Source: Microvirga sp. (GTDB taxonomy: Bacteria > Pseudomonadota > Alphaproteobacteria > Rhizobiales > Beijerinckiaceae). From it: DNA of 64,000 nt. Every line of letters begins with the position of its first letter. Position 1 is the stretch's first letter. The position numbers were made by a program, and so were the translations under genes. The DNA is taken from assembly GCF_014699075.1 (NCBI RefSeq), contig NZ_JACXAB010000002.1, positions 407,486-471,485 on the forward strand, written 5' to 3'. Under the pieces are notes generated by a model. That model worked only from the letters and a program-made list of their open reading frames with translations, had not been told where the DNA came from and did not search any database. Positions 17,245-25,887 of the stretch are shown in pieces.

Positions 17245-17478
17245 TCAGTGCTGCGTGTTGCTCCCGGCGACTGTTGTGGGCAGGTTTGAGTTGTCGCGAA
17301 TGGTCGTGCGAATGACCGGATCAGGTGCAGCAAGGTGCATCATTAGGTATGTAGCGAGTTGGCTGATCGCTTGCAGGCGGTGCTGAATGAGAGTGACTGC
17401 GTCCTTGTAGGCGGCGTTCATCTGACGATGGGCCTCCGCAAACAGGTGCGGTGGAAGCTGGTCAGGACAAATCTTCCC
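17245..17478 (-). pseudogene. Gene remnant beside the recombinase element
   Basis: An open stretch of 77 codons with no proper upstream start reads as real protein (LFAEAHRQMNAAYKDAV and LIQHRLQAISQLATYL) and ends in a TGA at 17245-17247. It is cut off at its 5' side close to the left end of the tyrosine-recombinase element. It is probably the 3' part of a gene interrupted by the element, possibly the same one whose 5' part lies at 23460-24150. The family is not recognised. Confidence 0.4.
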
Positions 17479-17504
17479 TCACGCAAGAAATATTGTTTTT
17501 CTCG

Positions 17505-17972
17505 TCACGTTGTCCTGAAAACCATTACGCTGCTGTCCTTGGCAAGTTGCCGCTTGAGGGCAGCATTTTCTGTCTCTAAGTCTTCATAGCGCCGCAGCAG
17601 CTCGTTGTACTCCAGCTTGAAGAGATCATAATGGGTGACAACTTTCGCTAACTGCGTTTCTAGAGCCTTAATTTTGTTTACCTTGGCGTCCTGTGCTTGG
17701 GGCTTTAGGGTCGGTGCTGTCTTTTTGATGCGGCAGAGCCAGCGATCCAGTGCTTCGGACGTCTCTTTGTGAGTTGCATTCTTAAGCGTCTGTGGTGAGA
17801 CCCCTGCGCGGCATAAGACCTCGAGCTTACTGAGGCGACCGCCATTGTGTGGATAGTATCCGTGTTCCACGAACTCATTTTCGATTGCCCGCTTTGCTGC
17901 CTCGATGGCACCAATTGTGTTCTGCTTCTGGTTGGCTTGATAGGCAACTAGCGACTGGATCCTGGTGGTCAC
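17505..17972 (-). CDS. Coiled-coil accessory protein of the recombinase element (TnpC-like)
   Basis: The 155-residue protein has an N-terminal helical segment with an HTH-like part (LSKLEVLCRAGVSPQTLKN, residues 46-64) and a C-terminal leucine-zipper-like coiled coil (EYNELLRRYEDLETENAALKRQL). Length and layout are like the small third proteins (TnpC) of Tn554-type elements, which influence the orientation and frequency of transposition. It is the last gene of the element, 20 bp downstream of the 684-residue recombinase. Its final codons overlap the left terminal repeat. Confidence 0.6.
   Translation of the reverse strand: MTTRIQSLVAYQANQKQNTIGAIEAAKRAIENEFVEHGYYPHNGGRLSKLEVLCRAGVSPQTLKNATHKETSEALDRWLCRIKKTAPTLKPQAQDAKVNKIKALETQLAKVVTHYDLFKLEYNELLRRYEDLETENAALKRQLAKDSSVMVFRTT
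17507..17516 (+). repeat. Left terminal inverted repeat of the recombinase element
   Basis: ACGTTGTCCT reads into the element and matches the right-end copy at 9 of 10 positions. A second AGGACAA lies outside it at 17464-17470 in opposite orientation, giving a 9-bp dyad (TCAGGACAA / TTGTCCTGA) that could be a paired recombinase core site. Confidence 0.4.
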
Positions 17973-17992
17973 GCGACGTTCTCCTGAAAAGC

Positions 17993-20047
17993 TTACTTGA
18001 GGGCACTCGTAAGATTGTTCATGGTGGCCGCATCCATCCCAGCAAGGGCGATTTGAACACGTTCCTCAGCGAGGTAGCGCTGGCGGATCTGCGGGAACCG
18101 TTGCAATTGCCCAGCAAGCTGTGTCTGCCACCACCCCCTCATCATAGTGTTCTCTGGCGGCGGCATCTCGATGAGGATGCGCTCAATTGCCTTAGTGCAA
18201 TCGTCAATGGCAGCCGCATGCTCAAGTCGGTGCTGGCAGTCTGTTGAGCAGTTGCCGACATCGGGAAGGCCGGCTTTCTTGGTGCAGGGGCCATGCTGCC
18301 CCAGAGACTTGGTGCATAGGACGCCAGGTTTGACCATTGTGACCTGACCGTTCATCGAAAGGATTTCGGCAGCCTCGGCTAAAACGTCCACGCCGAGTTC
18401 AACCTCGCCGGATCGCGCTGCAACCCGTAGTCGAAGATCCTGCACCAAAGGCGCGGCCCAACCGCCGTTCTCACTGGATCGCTCAATGACCTCCTGAGAC
18501 AGCACGATGTTGGCTTCCGACGCAATTTTGCGGATCTCGTCCTGGAGACCGGGGTCGCTCAAGATGTAATTCAGAGTCATCTCGGGGTCGCGATGGCCGA
18601 GAATATCGAACAAGATCGGAGTTGCGCCGACCATCGAGAGCGCAGCTAGGCGAGCGACCGTCTTGCGAAACCGATGAGGGTGGACGTTGCCATCACTCCA
18701 GTCATTAAGCGCCTGACCGTCTACAATCACGCCCTTCACGAACGATTGCAGGACGTACCCAAAGACGGCCAAGTCCGGGAACTGGTCGGAGCCGTCGTGG
18801 CTGTTGAACGAAAGCCACAGTGATCGCCGCCCAGGCGACAAGATGTCCGCCAGCCGCTGCTGCTGACGGATGGCTGAAACGGCAATCCGCGGCAGTGGCC
18901 AGTTTCGAGCCTCGCCGTCGGGCTGATCGGAAAGCTTGAACGTGTGGCCGAGCAGAAGGTCCTGGGAGGAGACCGTTCGTAGGCAGTCTCGCTGCAGGTG
19001 CATGAGCTCGCTATCGCGGGCCGCAGTCGCCAAGGCAACGATCACGAGATGAGCCGTCTGTAAGTGCATTGCCATCCGGCGCAATGCCCTCCAAGCCGGC
19101 GGCGGCCACGAGTTCAGGAGGAAGGTAGCGCCGGATTGGGCACGCGTCGTGACCCGGAACTTGATCGGGAGATGCTGTGGGCGCTGGAAGTTGTCGGCAG
19201 TCCACTGCCTTAAGGCGGCGCACCGTCGATGCTTGAGGGCAACGTTGCTGAGTGGCGCTCCATCCTGCCTTTGCGATGGCACCGCCAGGATGGTCTCCAG
19301 ACTGTCGAGGAGCGACGGCCCCAGTTCCTCAATGAGCCAAACCGACGTCTTCCCGATGAGCGCAACGAAATCGTCAGGGAATGGCTGCCATCTGATCTTG
19401 GCGGCAAAGGCTGTCGCCGGCAAAGCGGCGTCCCGGCGTCGGGGCTCCCCTTTGGCACCAAGGTCGAGGTCTGGCCAATCGTCTATGACCCCCATGCGGG
19501 CGAGCGCCGCCAGTTTTGGTGCCGTATGCGAGAAGAAGCCTGCCAATCCTTCGGCCTGCCTCATCTGGTTCAGATCATTCCTGCTGAGACCGCGGAAGAT
19601 GGAATGTCCGTCTGGGCATGAGCTCGGCTCCCGAGATATCCCCTTGTGCAACACGATCCACACCACTGTCCGCAGGAGGATGCGGCAGTCTTCAATCCAG
19701 GTCTGGGGAGCAGACGGCTGGCGGATTGTGGTTTCAAAGGCGATCGGTGTCACCAGCAGGATCGCCGCAAGGCGTTTGATCCGCCGGAAGAGATGCTCCG
19801 CACGAACAGTATCGTGGTCGAGCGCTACGGTGAGTGCGCTCCGCAGGTTGAGGGTTCTGTAACCCTTCTTACGCTGGCGCTTGGTCGAGACCCAGTCGGC
19901 TGGGAGCTCGATGGCATCGGCATCCATCGTGAAGCCTGGGATGATCTCCACGTGCTGGATCTCCTCCCATTTCGCCGTCCATAAGGTATTGAAGGCGCCT
20001 ATCCGAGCTAGGGAGGCACGATGGGCGCCAGGCGCGACCATCGTCAT
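17993..20047 (-). CDS. Large tyrosine recombinase, third of the trio
   Basis: The 684-residue protein has its catalytic domain in the middle (about residues 320-500): the first Arg in ATAARDSEL (about 342), HxxR as PHRFRKT (about 457), and the Tyr in LGHRDPEMTLNY (about 492), so the essential residues are present. About 190 residues follow, with a possible zinc ribbon (C-x6-C ... C-x3-C pattern in LCTKSLGQHGPCTKKAGLPDVGNCSTDC, shown here only as spaced cysteines at about residues 580-606). Start ATG overlaps the stop of the preceding recombinase. It should act with the other two in integration and excision. Confidence 0.85.
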   Translation of the reverse strand: MTMVAPGAHRASLARIGAFNTLWTAKWEEIQHVEIIPGFTMDADAIELPADWVSTKRQRKKGYRTLNLRSALTVALDHDTVRAEHLFRRIKRLAAILLVTPIAFETTIRQPSAPQTWIEDCRILLRTVVWIVLHKGISREPSSCPDGHSIFRGLSRNDLNQMRQAEGLAGFFSHTAPKLAALARMGVIDDWPDLDLGAKGEPRRRDAALPATAFAAKIRWQPFPDDFVALIGKTSVWLIEELGPSLLDSLETILAVPSQRQDGAPLSNVALKHRRCAALRQWTADNFQRPQHLPIKFRVTTRAQSGATFLLNSWPPPAWRALRRMAMHLQTAHLVIVALATAARDSELMHLQRDCLRTVSSQDLLLGHTFKLSDQPDGEARNWPLPRIAVSAIRQQQRLADILSPGRRSLWLSFNSHDGSDQFPDLAVFGYVLQSFVKGVIVDGQALNDWSDGNVHPHRFRKTVARLAALSMVGATPILFDILGHRDPEMTLNYILSDPGLQDEIRKIASEANIVLSQEVIERSSENGGWAAPLVQDLRLRVAARSGEVELGVDVLAEAAEILSMNGQVTMVKPGVLCTKSLGQHGPCTKKAGLPDVGNCSTDCQHRLEHAAAIDDCTKAIERILIEMPPPENTMMRGWWQTQLAGQLQRFPQIRQRYLAEERVQIALAGMDAATMNNLTSALK

Positions 20048-22053
20048 TAAGCCGCTCCTGAGATTTCGCCGATGCCAATTTGGTCGAACAGGTAGGCATC
20101 TCCGCGGAGCAATCGTTCTGTATGAGCGTCGACGAGCCCCTTAAGTTCGTCGCGCCGGCCTGGGAACACTCGGTCCACAGTTGCGTCTATAGCGATCCAC
20201 TCCGCTTGGAAGGAGGACCCTTCCCACCTATCCAATGGGGTGTGCCCCCGGATGACACGGAGTTCCGCTAGGCGTTGCGCCAGCGGTTTGAAAGAATCTG
20301 GGAAGATGACACCATGGCGGCAAAGGATGCACCGCTGCACTGCACAGAGCCCTCCGACGTGCATCGGTGCGATGGCTGCTGACGGATGTTCGGGATCCAA
20401 GCAACCCATGCCCATGCGTGTGCGGAGGCGGTGGTCGGCTAGGCGCTGCCGCTGCTCTTCGGTGATGTCGCCGAAGCGGGCGCGGATGTAAAGGATTGTT
20501 GGGTCGACAATCTGGAAGCGCCTGATCTCGTCGAATAAAGCTTCCGACCACGCCGTATAGTCAGCAAACCGTTGGGCCAGCATCTTTCGCTGTCGCAGAT
20601 AATGCTTGGTGGCGTTCAAATCGCCGTGGCCGAGGGCGCGCTTGATCAAGAGCACGTTGTAGAGGCTATTGCCGTACAGAAAGCTCGTGAAGCCGTCGCG
20701 CAGGTCGGAAGGAGACATGGTCTGTTCGATCCCAGCCGAACTGAGCAAGGAGCGAAAGCACTCGGCGAACGTGTTTGTACTTATGGCCATCGCGCCGATT
20801 CGGCCGCCAGACCGGGCATTCTTTGACAAAAAGAGCCAAGGCGAAGAAATCGCTCGGCGGAGCCGAATGATCTCGTCTTGGCGGTGGGGTGCCGCATCCT
20901 GGTTTTCCAGGGCGGCCAGCTGGCGACGGAGCCTCTGACGCAATGGCTCAGTGCGTTCGGTCATATCCTTAATGACGCGGAAGGGATGGAATTCCGGCCG
21001 GGTGAGGCTGAAAGCCACCTGCTCCCTGCTGCTGCGGCTCTTCTGTGAGAAGATCGCTACTGTCTCGCCAGCTTCGGAGCTAAGACGATGCTGATGCCAA
21101 TCGTCGCCGGAAATGTCGAGGTTCATCACTGTCTCGACATTCCATCCAGTGTGCAGCAGTACAAGGACAATGCAGGCCGTTGTGTCCTCGGCGGTTGGAA
21201 CAAACCAGCGGAAGCGATCGAATAGGGTGCCGTCGGGATAGGCGGCAGGAAAGATCGGATTTCGATCGGTGCTGCGGAAACGTTTGTCCAAAAGGGCGTC
21301 GGTACTACGCCGACCCGAATCGTCGAGCAGCACATCGAGGTAGTGGCGGGTTAGCCAAGCGATATTCTCGCACGCAGCCCACACTTGGGTGCGGCCGCGA
21401 TGGGGGCGCGGATCCGTCCCAAGCAGAACGAGGCGCTGCCCTTCGGAATAAGCGGAGGCAAAGCGCCGCAGGACCCCCTTAGCGGCCTTGTATAACGTCC
21501 TGATCGCCGCTGGCTCAATATCCTTGTGAGTCGCACCGTGCGGGTCCTGGATCGTCGGCCAGATAAGGCGATTAGGGACAATTCCAAGCCGGTCACGTGT
21601 GAGTTCCACAAGGCGAGCGACGATCTGAAGGTGTTGTCTGCCGTAGCTCCGCAACTTGAGATCATTGAGTAAGTGGAGCTTGTATAGTTGGCCGAGTTCG
21701 GGAGTGATTGAGGTGATGTCCGCGACGGGAGGGTGACCTCTAGCCTCAAGGGTCGCAATGAAGCGCCAGAAAACGCGCAGCGCGGAGACATAGCCTATCA
21801 CGGTCGTCTTCGACTTATCGAGCGATAAGGCGCGAAGCACCTGGGCGAATTGTCCGATGAGCACCGCCACTGCAGGAAGTCCAAGCCTCTCGTCGCCTTT
21901 GGCGAAGAGTGTTAGATCGACCATATACGAGGGTCTACGGTGCTGGGCTGGGACTCGCCAAACCAGAGGGTTGGTGTCGAACTGGATATGGACGACGTGG
22001 GACGAGGCAGTTTGCCTTTGAGGTAAACGTTTAGCTATTAACTTAGGCATCAT
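20047..22053 (-). CDS. Large tyrosine recombinase with altered catalytic residues, second of the trio
   Basis: I start at the ATG at 22051-22053, which lies 10 bp inside the preceding gene; an upstream TTG is also possible. The 668-residue protein has the recombinase fold, but the first catalytic Arg position reads TGWNVETV (Asn in place of Arg, about residue 303) and the HxxR box reads SDLRDGF (Ser replaces His, Arg kept, about 450). The Tyr is kept in LGHGDLNATKHYL (about 484). A Cys-rich segment near residues 560-590 (GGLCAVQRCILCRHG) suggests zinc binding. It may have a structural role in a hetero-complex, as TnpB-type partners do. Confidence 0.8.
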   Translation of the reverse strand: MMPKLIAKRLPQRQTASSHVVHIQFDTNPLVWRVPAQHRRPSYMVDLTLFAKGDERLGLPAVAVLIGQFAQVLRALSLDKSKTTVIGYVSALRVFWRFIATLEARGHPPVADITSITPELGQLYKLHLLNDLKLRSYGRQHLQIVARLVELTRDRLGIVPNRLIWPTIQDPHGATHKDIEPAAIRTLYKAAKGVLRRFASAYSEGQRLVLLGTDPRPHRGRTQVWAACENIAWLTRHYLDVLLDDSGRRSTDALLDKRFRSTDRNPIFPAAYPDGTLFDRFRWFVPTAEDTTACIVLVLLHTGWNVETVMNLDISGDDWHQHRLSSEAGETVAIFSQKSRSSREQVAFSLTRPEFHPFRVIKDMTERTEPLRQRLRRQLAALENQDAAPHRQDEIIRLRRAISSPWLFLSKNARSGGRIGAMAISTNTFAECFRSLLSSAGIEQTMSPSDLRDGFTSFLYGNSLYNVLLIKRALGHGDLNATKHYLRQRKMLAQRFADYTAWSEALFDEIRRFQIVDPTILYIRARFGDITEEQRQRLADHRLRTRMGMGCLDPEHPSAAIAPMHVGGLCAVQRCILCRHGVIFPDSFKPLAQRLAELRVIRGHTPLDRWEGSSFQAEWIAIDATVDRVFPGRRDELKGLVDAHTERLLRGDAYLFDQIGIGEISGAA

Positions 22054-23332
22054 TGCCCTCAAGATAATGAGCCCAGGCGGCGCGATGCTCCGCTACCATG
22101 AAATGGTCAGTGACCCACTCAAGATAACGGGCGGTAGTCTGCTCGCTGACGTGACCAAGAACGGGGCGAACGTACATTTGAACGAGATCAGTGGCCTGGG
22201 TGATCATGACCGAGCGCGGCAAAGTGGCGGCTGACTGCCCGATACGCTCTCCCTCCTCGTGGATCAAACGGAGGAGCAGCAGACAGGCAAATGCATGACG
22301 TCCCGCGTGTGGGCTCCATCCGGGGAAAGGCTGCGTCTCTGTGCGCGTCCAAGCGTCGTAGATCATTTTCTTGGTTAGAGGCTCGCCCGTACTCTCGGAC
22401 AGGAATAAGATGTCTGAGGGACGCTTGCCCGGGTTGTTACGCCGGAACGCCGCTAGTGCCTTTGCTCTGCGTAAGCGTCTGTAGTCGTCGAGAGCATGGA
22501 GAAAGCCGACCCCGAATCGGAGCGTCCGCGGCTTGCCCTTCTTGTCCGGATCACCAACTTGGCGTGAGCCCTTGGTGCCGAAGCAAATATCCATACGGGC
22601 CGGATAGCCAGGCAGCACTGTTTCTGGCTCCGGGACTTGTGAAGCACGCAGCAACGACACCTCTTCTAATCGCATACCAGTTTCAAGGATTGTCTTGCAG
22701 GCGAGCGCTTTGGTCTTACCTCGTCTAACTTCAACTTCTGCAAGCCAAGCGCCAATTTCTGCAGCGGTAGGGATCCGAAGCCGCTCTATTCGTTCGCGCA
22801 CTCGTCCTGCACGACTACGGACCTCATAGGAACGATTAGTGGTAGCCGTGCCCGAGCGGTCGCGGATCGTGGAGCTACTCCCCTTCACAACAAAATCCGG
22901 GCGCAGGCAGCGTTCCTTGGCCCAAGACAGGAACTCACAGACATAACCGACACGGCGATTGATAGTGCTCGCCGCCAACGACTCGCCGCGCTCGCTCCAG
23001 GACCCGTTCAACTGATCGGCCTGATATGTCTGAAGAATCCCTTGGTAGTCTATAGTGCGCCAGTCGAGGTTGTTGATCTCTGTATAAGTTAGAAAGTTTT
23101 CCAGGTCGCACCCGATGGCCCACATCGTATTTTCGCTAGGTGCGCGAACAGGAGATGAAGGCTCGCCGTAGCGATTATTTGGATGCCAATCGAGCAGAGC
23201 CCGTTCTCTTAGGAAGCGGTTGACCTCATCTGCATAGGACATGTCTCCATTGAGGATAAACGGGACGTGCGCGAGAGACTGAAAGCCAGCGTCGACCAAA
23301 GAAACTCGGTCGCGGCGAAAGAGGAATGCCAT
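22043..23332 (-). CDS. Tyrosine recombinase, first of the trio (TnpA-like)
   Basis: The 429-residue protein has an N-terminal SAM-like core-binding domain (about 30-180) and a C-terminal catalytic domain with Arg in ETGMRLEEV (about 220), HxxR in PHAGRHAFA (about 343), LGH and the nucleophile in TTARYLEW (about 401). All key residues are present, so it is probably the active strand-cutting enzyme. It is the first gene of the element's operon. Its stop lies within the next gene, indicating coupling. Confidence 0.88.
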   Translation of the reverse strand: MAFLFRRDRVSLVDAGFQSLAHVPFILNGDMSYADEVNRFLRERALLDWHPNNRYGEPSSPVRAPSENTMWAIGCDLENFLTYTEINNLDWRTIDYQGILQTYQADQLNGSWSERGESLAASTINRRVGYVCEFLSWAKERCLRPDFVVKGSSSTIRDRSGTATTNRSYEVRSRAGRVRERIERLRIPTAAEIGAWLAEVEVRRGKTKALACKTILETGMRLEEVSLLRASQVPEPETVLPGYPARMDICFGTKGSRQVGDPDKKGKPRTLRFGVGFLHALDDYRRLRRAKALAAFRRNNPGKRPSDILFLSESTGEPLTKKMIYDAWTRTETQPFPGWSPHAGRHAFACLLLLRLIHEEGERIGQSAATLPRSVMITQATDLVQMYVRPVLGHVSEQTTARYLEWVTDHFMVAEHRAAWAHYLEGNDA

Positions 23333-23422
23333 GTTTGATGCTCTGGGCAGCTTTCGGCAGCCCGGTCCGACGTCGTTAAGGCTAATAAACTCCTGGTAAC
23401 AGTAATTGCTAAGCTTGCCTGT

Positions 23423-23432
23423 AGGACAGCGT
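23423..23432 (-). repeat. Right terminal inverted repeat of the recombinase element
   Basis: On the minus strand this reads ACGCTGTCCT into the element, one mismatch from the left copy. The methyltransferase homology of the flank stops within about 40 bp of it, which fits its being near the true right end. Confidence 0.4.
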
Positions 23433-23459
23433 TAAATCCTGCAATCGATGCTGGTCTAT

Positions 23460-24150
23460 AACGGGTTTTCGGCATGTAGAAGCTGGAGCTCGGATTGAGC
23501 CGGGAGATGTGGTCGATGCCGACCTTGTGCCCGAGCTGCTTGCGGAGGTTGGCCGCCGTGTCGTTCACCCAGATCCGGTCACTGGTGACGAAGCCAATGA
23601 TTCCGTCCGCCGGCATGTTGTAGACGCAACGGTCGAGGAAGGCGTGCAGAAGGTCGCCACAGGCAAAATCCGGCAGGATCGGTCGGTAGAGCTCCTTCAG
23701 GACCTCAGGCAGATGCCCGTAGCGCAGGTAAGGGGGATTGCCTGCACAGAACCGGAAGGTGCCGGGCGCCGGGCCTCCGGTCAGGAAGTCCCCGTGGTGA
23801 ACAATCATCTGGGCGGCTTTATGTGCGGATGCGATTGACCATCCGCTGCCGATCAGGTGGGCTTGCACGCGCTCTCGGGCGGATCGCATGGCACCCGGAT
23901 GAAGCTCCCAGCCTTGGACACGAGCTACCTCCCGGAAATCATCGGGCGCGAGGTCGAGACGGCTTAGAGCCCGGACCATGAACATGCCGTCACCGGCGCT
24001 GGGATCGACGAGACCGCCATCCGCATCCGGCCATCCGATGCGGTCGAGGAGAACGTCGACCACGGGTTCTGCCGTATAGAGCGCGGTGGCAGCATGGAGG
24101 GCTTCGATAGCGGCAGACATATCGCCAGCCGCGTCAAAGAGATCGAGCAT
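23460..24150 (-). pseudogene. N6-adenine DNA methyltransferase, 3' end lost to element insertion
   Basis: From the ATG at 24148-24150 about 228 codons read as a class I N6-methyltransferase: helical N-terminus, SAM-binding motif I as DPSAGDGMF, and catalytic NPPY in CAGNPPYLRYGH. Protein character continues to SSSFYMPKTR and then changes abruptly at the boundary of the tyrosine-recombinase element; the frame runs on into element sequence without homology. The target-recognition region is missing, so the enzyme is likely inactive. The remainder may be the remnant at 17245-17478. Confidence 0.7.
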
Positions 24151-24333
24151 TGTGGATGTTGCCTCGTCTTCGGGCCGTGCTATGTATCTGCGGGCCTGGC
24201 CGATGCAGTTCTGGGGTTTACCCAAGACCTGTGTTCAAGATGTCAGGTCAATTCCCGATCCAATTTGGAAAGAATCTCTTATCCATTGTCCTCTACGGTT
24301 CAGGCCGATACGTGGGACATGGTTGTTTCTCAG

Positions 24334-24801
24334 ATGAAGAAAACATCCCCATCTTTTACTTTCGAAGTAAAACGCTCCAAGCTTTCCTCTCACAAACCTT
24401 CGTCATTCGAGCGGTTTGTTCTGGAGCCAAAGCGGAAGCTATCGTCGTCAGTTGCACGTCTTGCTGACAGGGAATCCTCGGAGAATAGAAACCAGTCCCC
24501 CGCGGTAGAACGCAGGATCCTGGAGAGCTTACCGAAGCAGCCTGCTGAGCAACTCGCTGAGGCTTCAGGGGCAGCACAGGCGCCTGTCGTGCGGCGCAAG
24601 CGCAAAGTTGCGCCCGTGATTGCATTCGAAGAGAGGGCGGTTGCGACGGCGGAGCACATAGTTGAGAGCGGTCGAAATGCCGTCGAGGCGGGCATGGTCA
24701 TCCCGCTTCGGCTGTCGAGATCCACGCGGAAAGCGGCAGCAGTCGATCGATTGCCCCGTGGGGATCGATGGAAGCGGCGTTTGCCCAAGGTAGCGTGGTG
24801 A
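24334..24801 (+). CDS. Hypothetical basic protein
   Basis: From the ATG at 24334 (or 24319) the product has about 155 residues, beginning MKKTSPSFTFEVKRS. It is rich in Arg, Lys, Ser and Ala, with two short basic, possibly helical parts and no cysteines, signal or membrane segment. The N-terminal FTFEVKRS look recalls small DNA-associated plasmid proteins, but I recognise no family. It is divergent from the disrupted methyltransferase and followed by a terminator at 25036. Confidence 0.45.
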   Translation: MKKTSPSFTFEVKRSKLSSHKPSSFERFVLEPKRKLSSSVARLADRESSENRNQSPAVERRILESLPKQPAEQLAEASGAAQAPVVRRKRKVAPVIAFEERAVATAEHIVESGRNAVEAGMVIPLRLSRSTRKAAAVDRLPRGDRWKRRLPKVAW

Positions 24802-24904
24802 GCGCCAATCTTCGCCTAGGCGGCTCCTAAGTGAAGGCAAGAGGCGGGCGGGTACGACTTTTTCGTTATTGCGTGCGAATGACTAGCCTATAGTCTCGCG
24901 GCAA

Positions 24905-24929
24905 GAAAAAAGGCCGCTCGAAAGCGGCC
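24905..24929 (-). terminator. Rho-independent terminator
   Basis: GGCCGCT and AGCGGCC form a 7-bp stem with a 4-base loop at 24912-24929, and a run of A on the plus strand (24905-24911) gives a U-run on minus-strand transcripts. It lies 133 bp downstream of the gene at 25063-25722. Confidence 0.6.
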
Positions 24930-25035
24930 CGAAGTTTAGGGAGGAAACGCCCAAGAAGGGCAGCAGCAAAGCAACGCCAATCGCTATGCTGCAATGCACA
25001 ATATAGTTCATGCCTAAACGGCAGGCAAGACCATC

Positions 25036-25059
25036 TGGGCAGCATCGCTGCCCATTTTT
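25036..25059 (+). terminator. Rho-independent terminator
   Basis: TGGGCAGC and GCTGCCCA form a perfect 8-bp stem around a 3-base loop, followed by TTTTTA. It would end plus-strand transcripts from the gene at 24334. Confidence 0.65.
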
Positions 25060-25062
25060 ATG

Positions 25063-25722
25063 TCACGACTTCGTGTCTGAAGCTTTGCGCGACGAGGACT
25101 TTCTGCCTCCCTTGCCGCCGTTGCTTCGGCTCTGCCCCTCGCCCGACGAGCCACCAAGAGCGGTCGTCACGACCTCCCCTGCCGCTCCGACAGCAGCAGC
25201 TGCAACCTGCAGGGGGGCAGCCATGATTTCGGCCCCCAGGCTTCCTGCAGCCGAGACAGCGTCCCGACCTTCCTGAGTTTCGGCGGCTTGGCTCTGGTCG
25301 GCTCCCTGCGGCTTCTCAAGCACATTTGCAACCGCCCGAAGAGCCTCAGCCATCATCGACCGGGCCTGCGGGGAAACGAGCGTGGTCTCAAGGCTGGAGA
25401 GCCATGTCATCGGGTTCAGCATGCTGCCCTGTGACTGCGAACGCGATCCGGAGCGGGTTTGTGTTGTGGAGCGGGATCGCGACGTGCCCGAGGTCGAGCG
25501 CGCAGCCGTGCGCGATCCTGCGGCAGAACGGGATTTCGCGGGAACAGCCTGGGACTTCGTGGCTGACCGGGAGCTTGCCATTGCCTTGGGCTGCGCCCGC
25601 TTGGAAGCGCTAGCTTCCTTCTTCTGGGTGGATCGGGAAGCGGACTTCGAGGCCGACTTCTCTGATGTCTTCCGGCTCCTGCTAGGTTGGGTACCGTCCT
25701 TCTTGTTCGTAGCCATGGTCAT
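25063..25722 (-). CDS. Ser/Lys/Arg-rich histone-H1-like protein with hydrophobic C-terminal domain
   Basis: The 219-residue protein has a strikingly low-complexity basic head (residues 1-100, mostly Ser, Lys, Arg, Thr, Ala), like the tails of bacterial H1-like or PHA-granule proteins. A phasin-like amphipathic middle follows ([21 protein letters not shown], then [13 protein letters not shown] and [22 protein letters not shown]) and a second basic Gly/Ser tail. Either a nucleic-acid-binding protein or a granule-surface protein would fit. Two ATGs (25722 and 25716) are possible starts. It is divergent from the HNH gene. Confidence 0.6.
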   Translation of the reverse strand: MTMATNKKDGTQPSRSRKTSEKSASKSASRSTQKKEASASKRAQPKAMASSRSATKSQAVPAKSRSAAGSRTAARSTSGTSRSRSTTQTRSGSRSQSQGSMLNPMTWLSSLETTLVSPQARSMMAEALRAVANVLEKPQGADQSQAAETQEGRDAVSAAGSLGAEIMAAPLQVAAAAVGAAGEVVTTALGGSSGEGQSRSNGGKGGRKSSSRKASDTKS

Positions 25723-25887
25723 TCCTTTGTCTGCTGAGGCCGCAAGCCGGCCGTGCCAAGGAACAGTGTCCTCAAAGATAACAATGACAACGTGGCAATT
25801 CGGTTCGAACGTGCTGATAGACGATGATGAAGGTTGCGGGCCGCCTTGTCGGTCGCCATGATGGATCTCGGCGAGGCGCGGGGCGTA

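Larger units (their letters stand above)
17462..23432 (-). mobile_element. Tripartite tyrosine-recombinase element, Tn554-like organisation
   Basis: Four minus-strand genes with overlapping ends encode three different tyrosine recombinases (429, 668 and 684 residues) and a 155-residue coiled-coil protein. This resembles TnpA/TnpB/TnpC of Tn554 but with an extra large recombinase. A near-perfect terminal inverted repeat (ACGYTGTCCT reading inward) is at 17507-17516 and 23423-23432. The exact ends are uncertain by a few tens of bases. Composition is less GC-rich than the flanks. No cargo gene lies inside, so it may be a minimal mover, or its cargo may be the flanking ABC-3C operon. Confidence 0.65.

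Noticed and set aside
17993..23332. Assignment as a RIT element
   Set aside because: RIT recombinases are about 320-430 residues each; two of the three here are near 670-680 and a coiled-coil gene is added.
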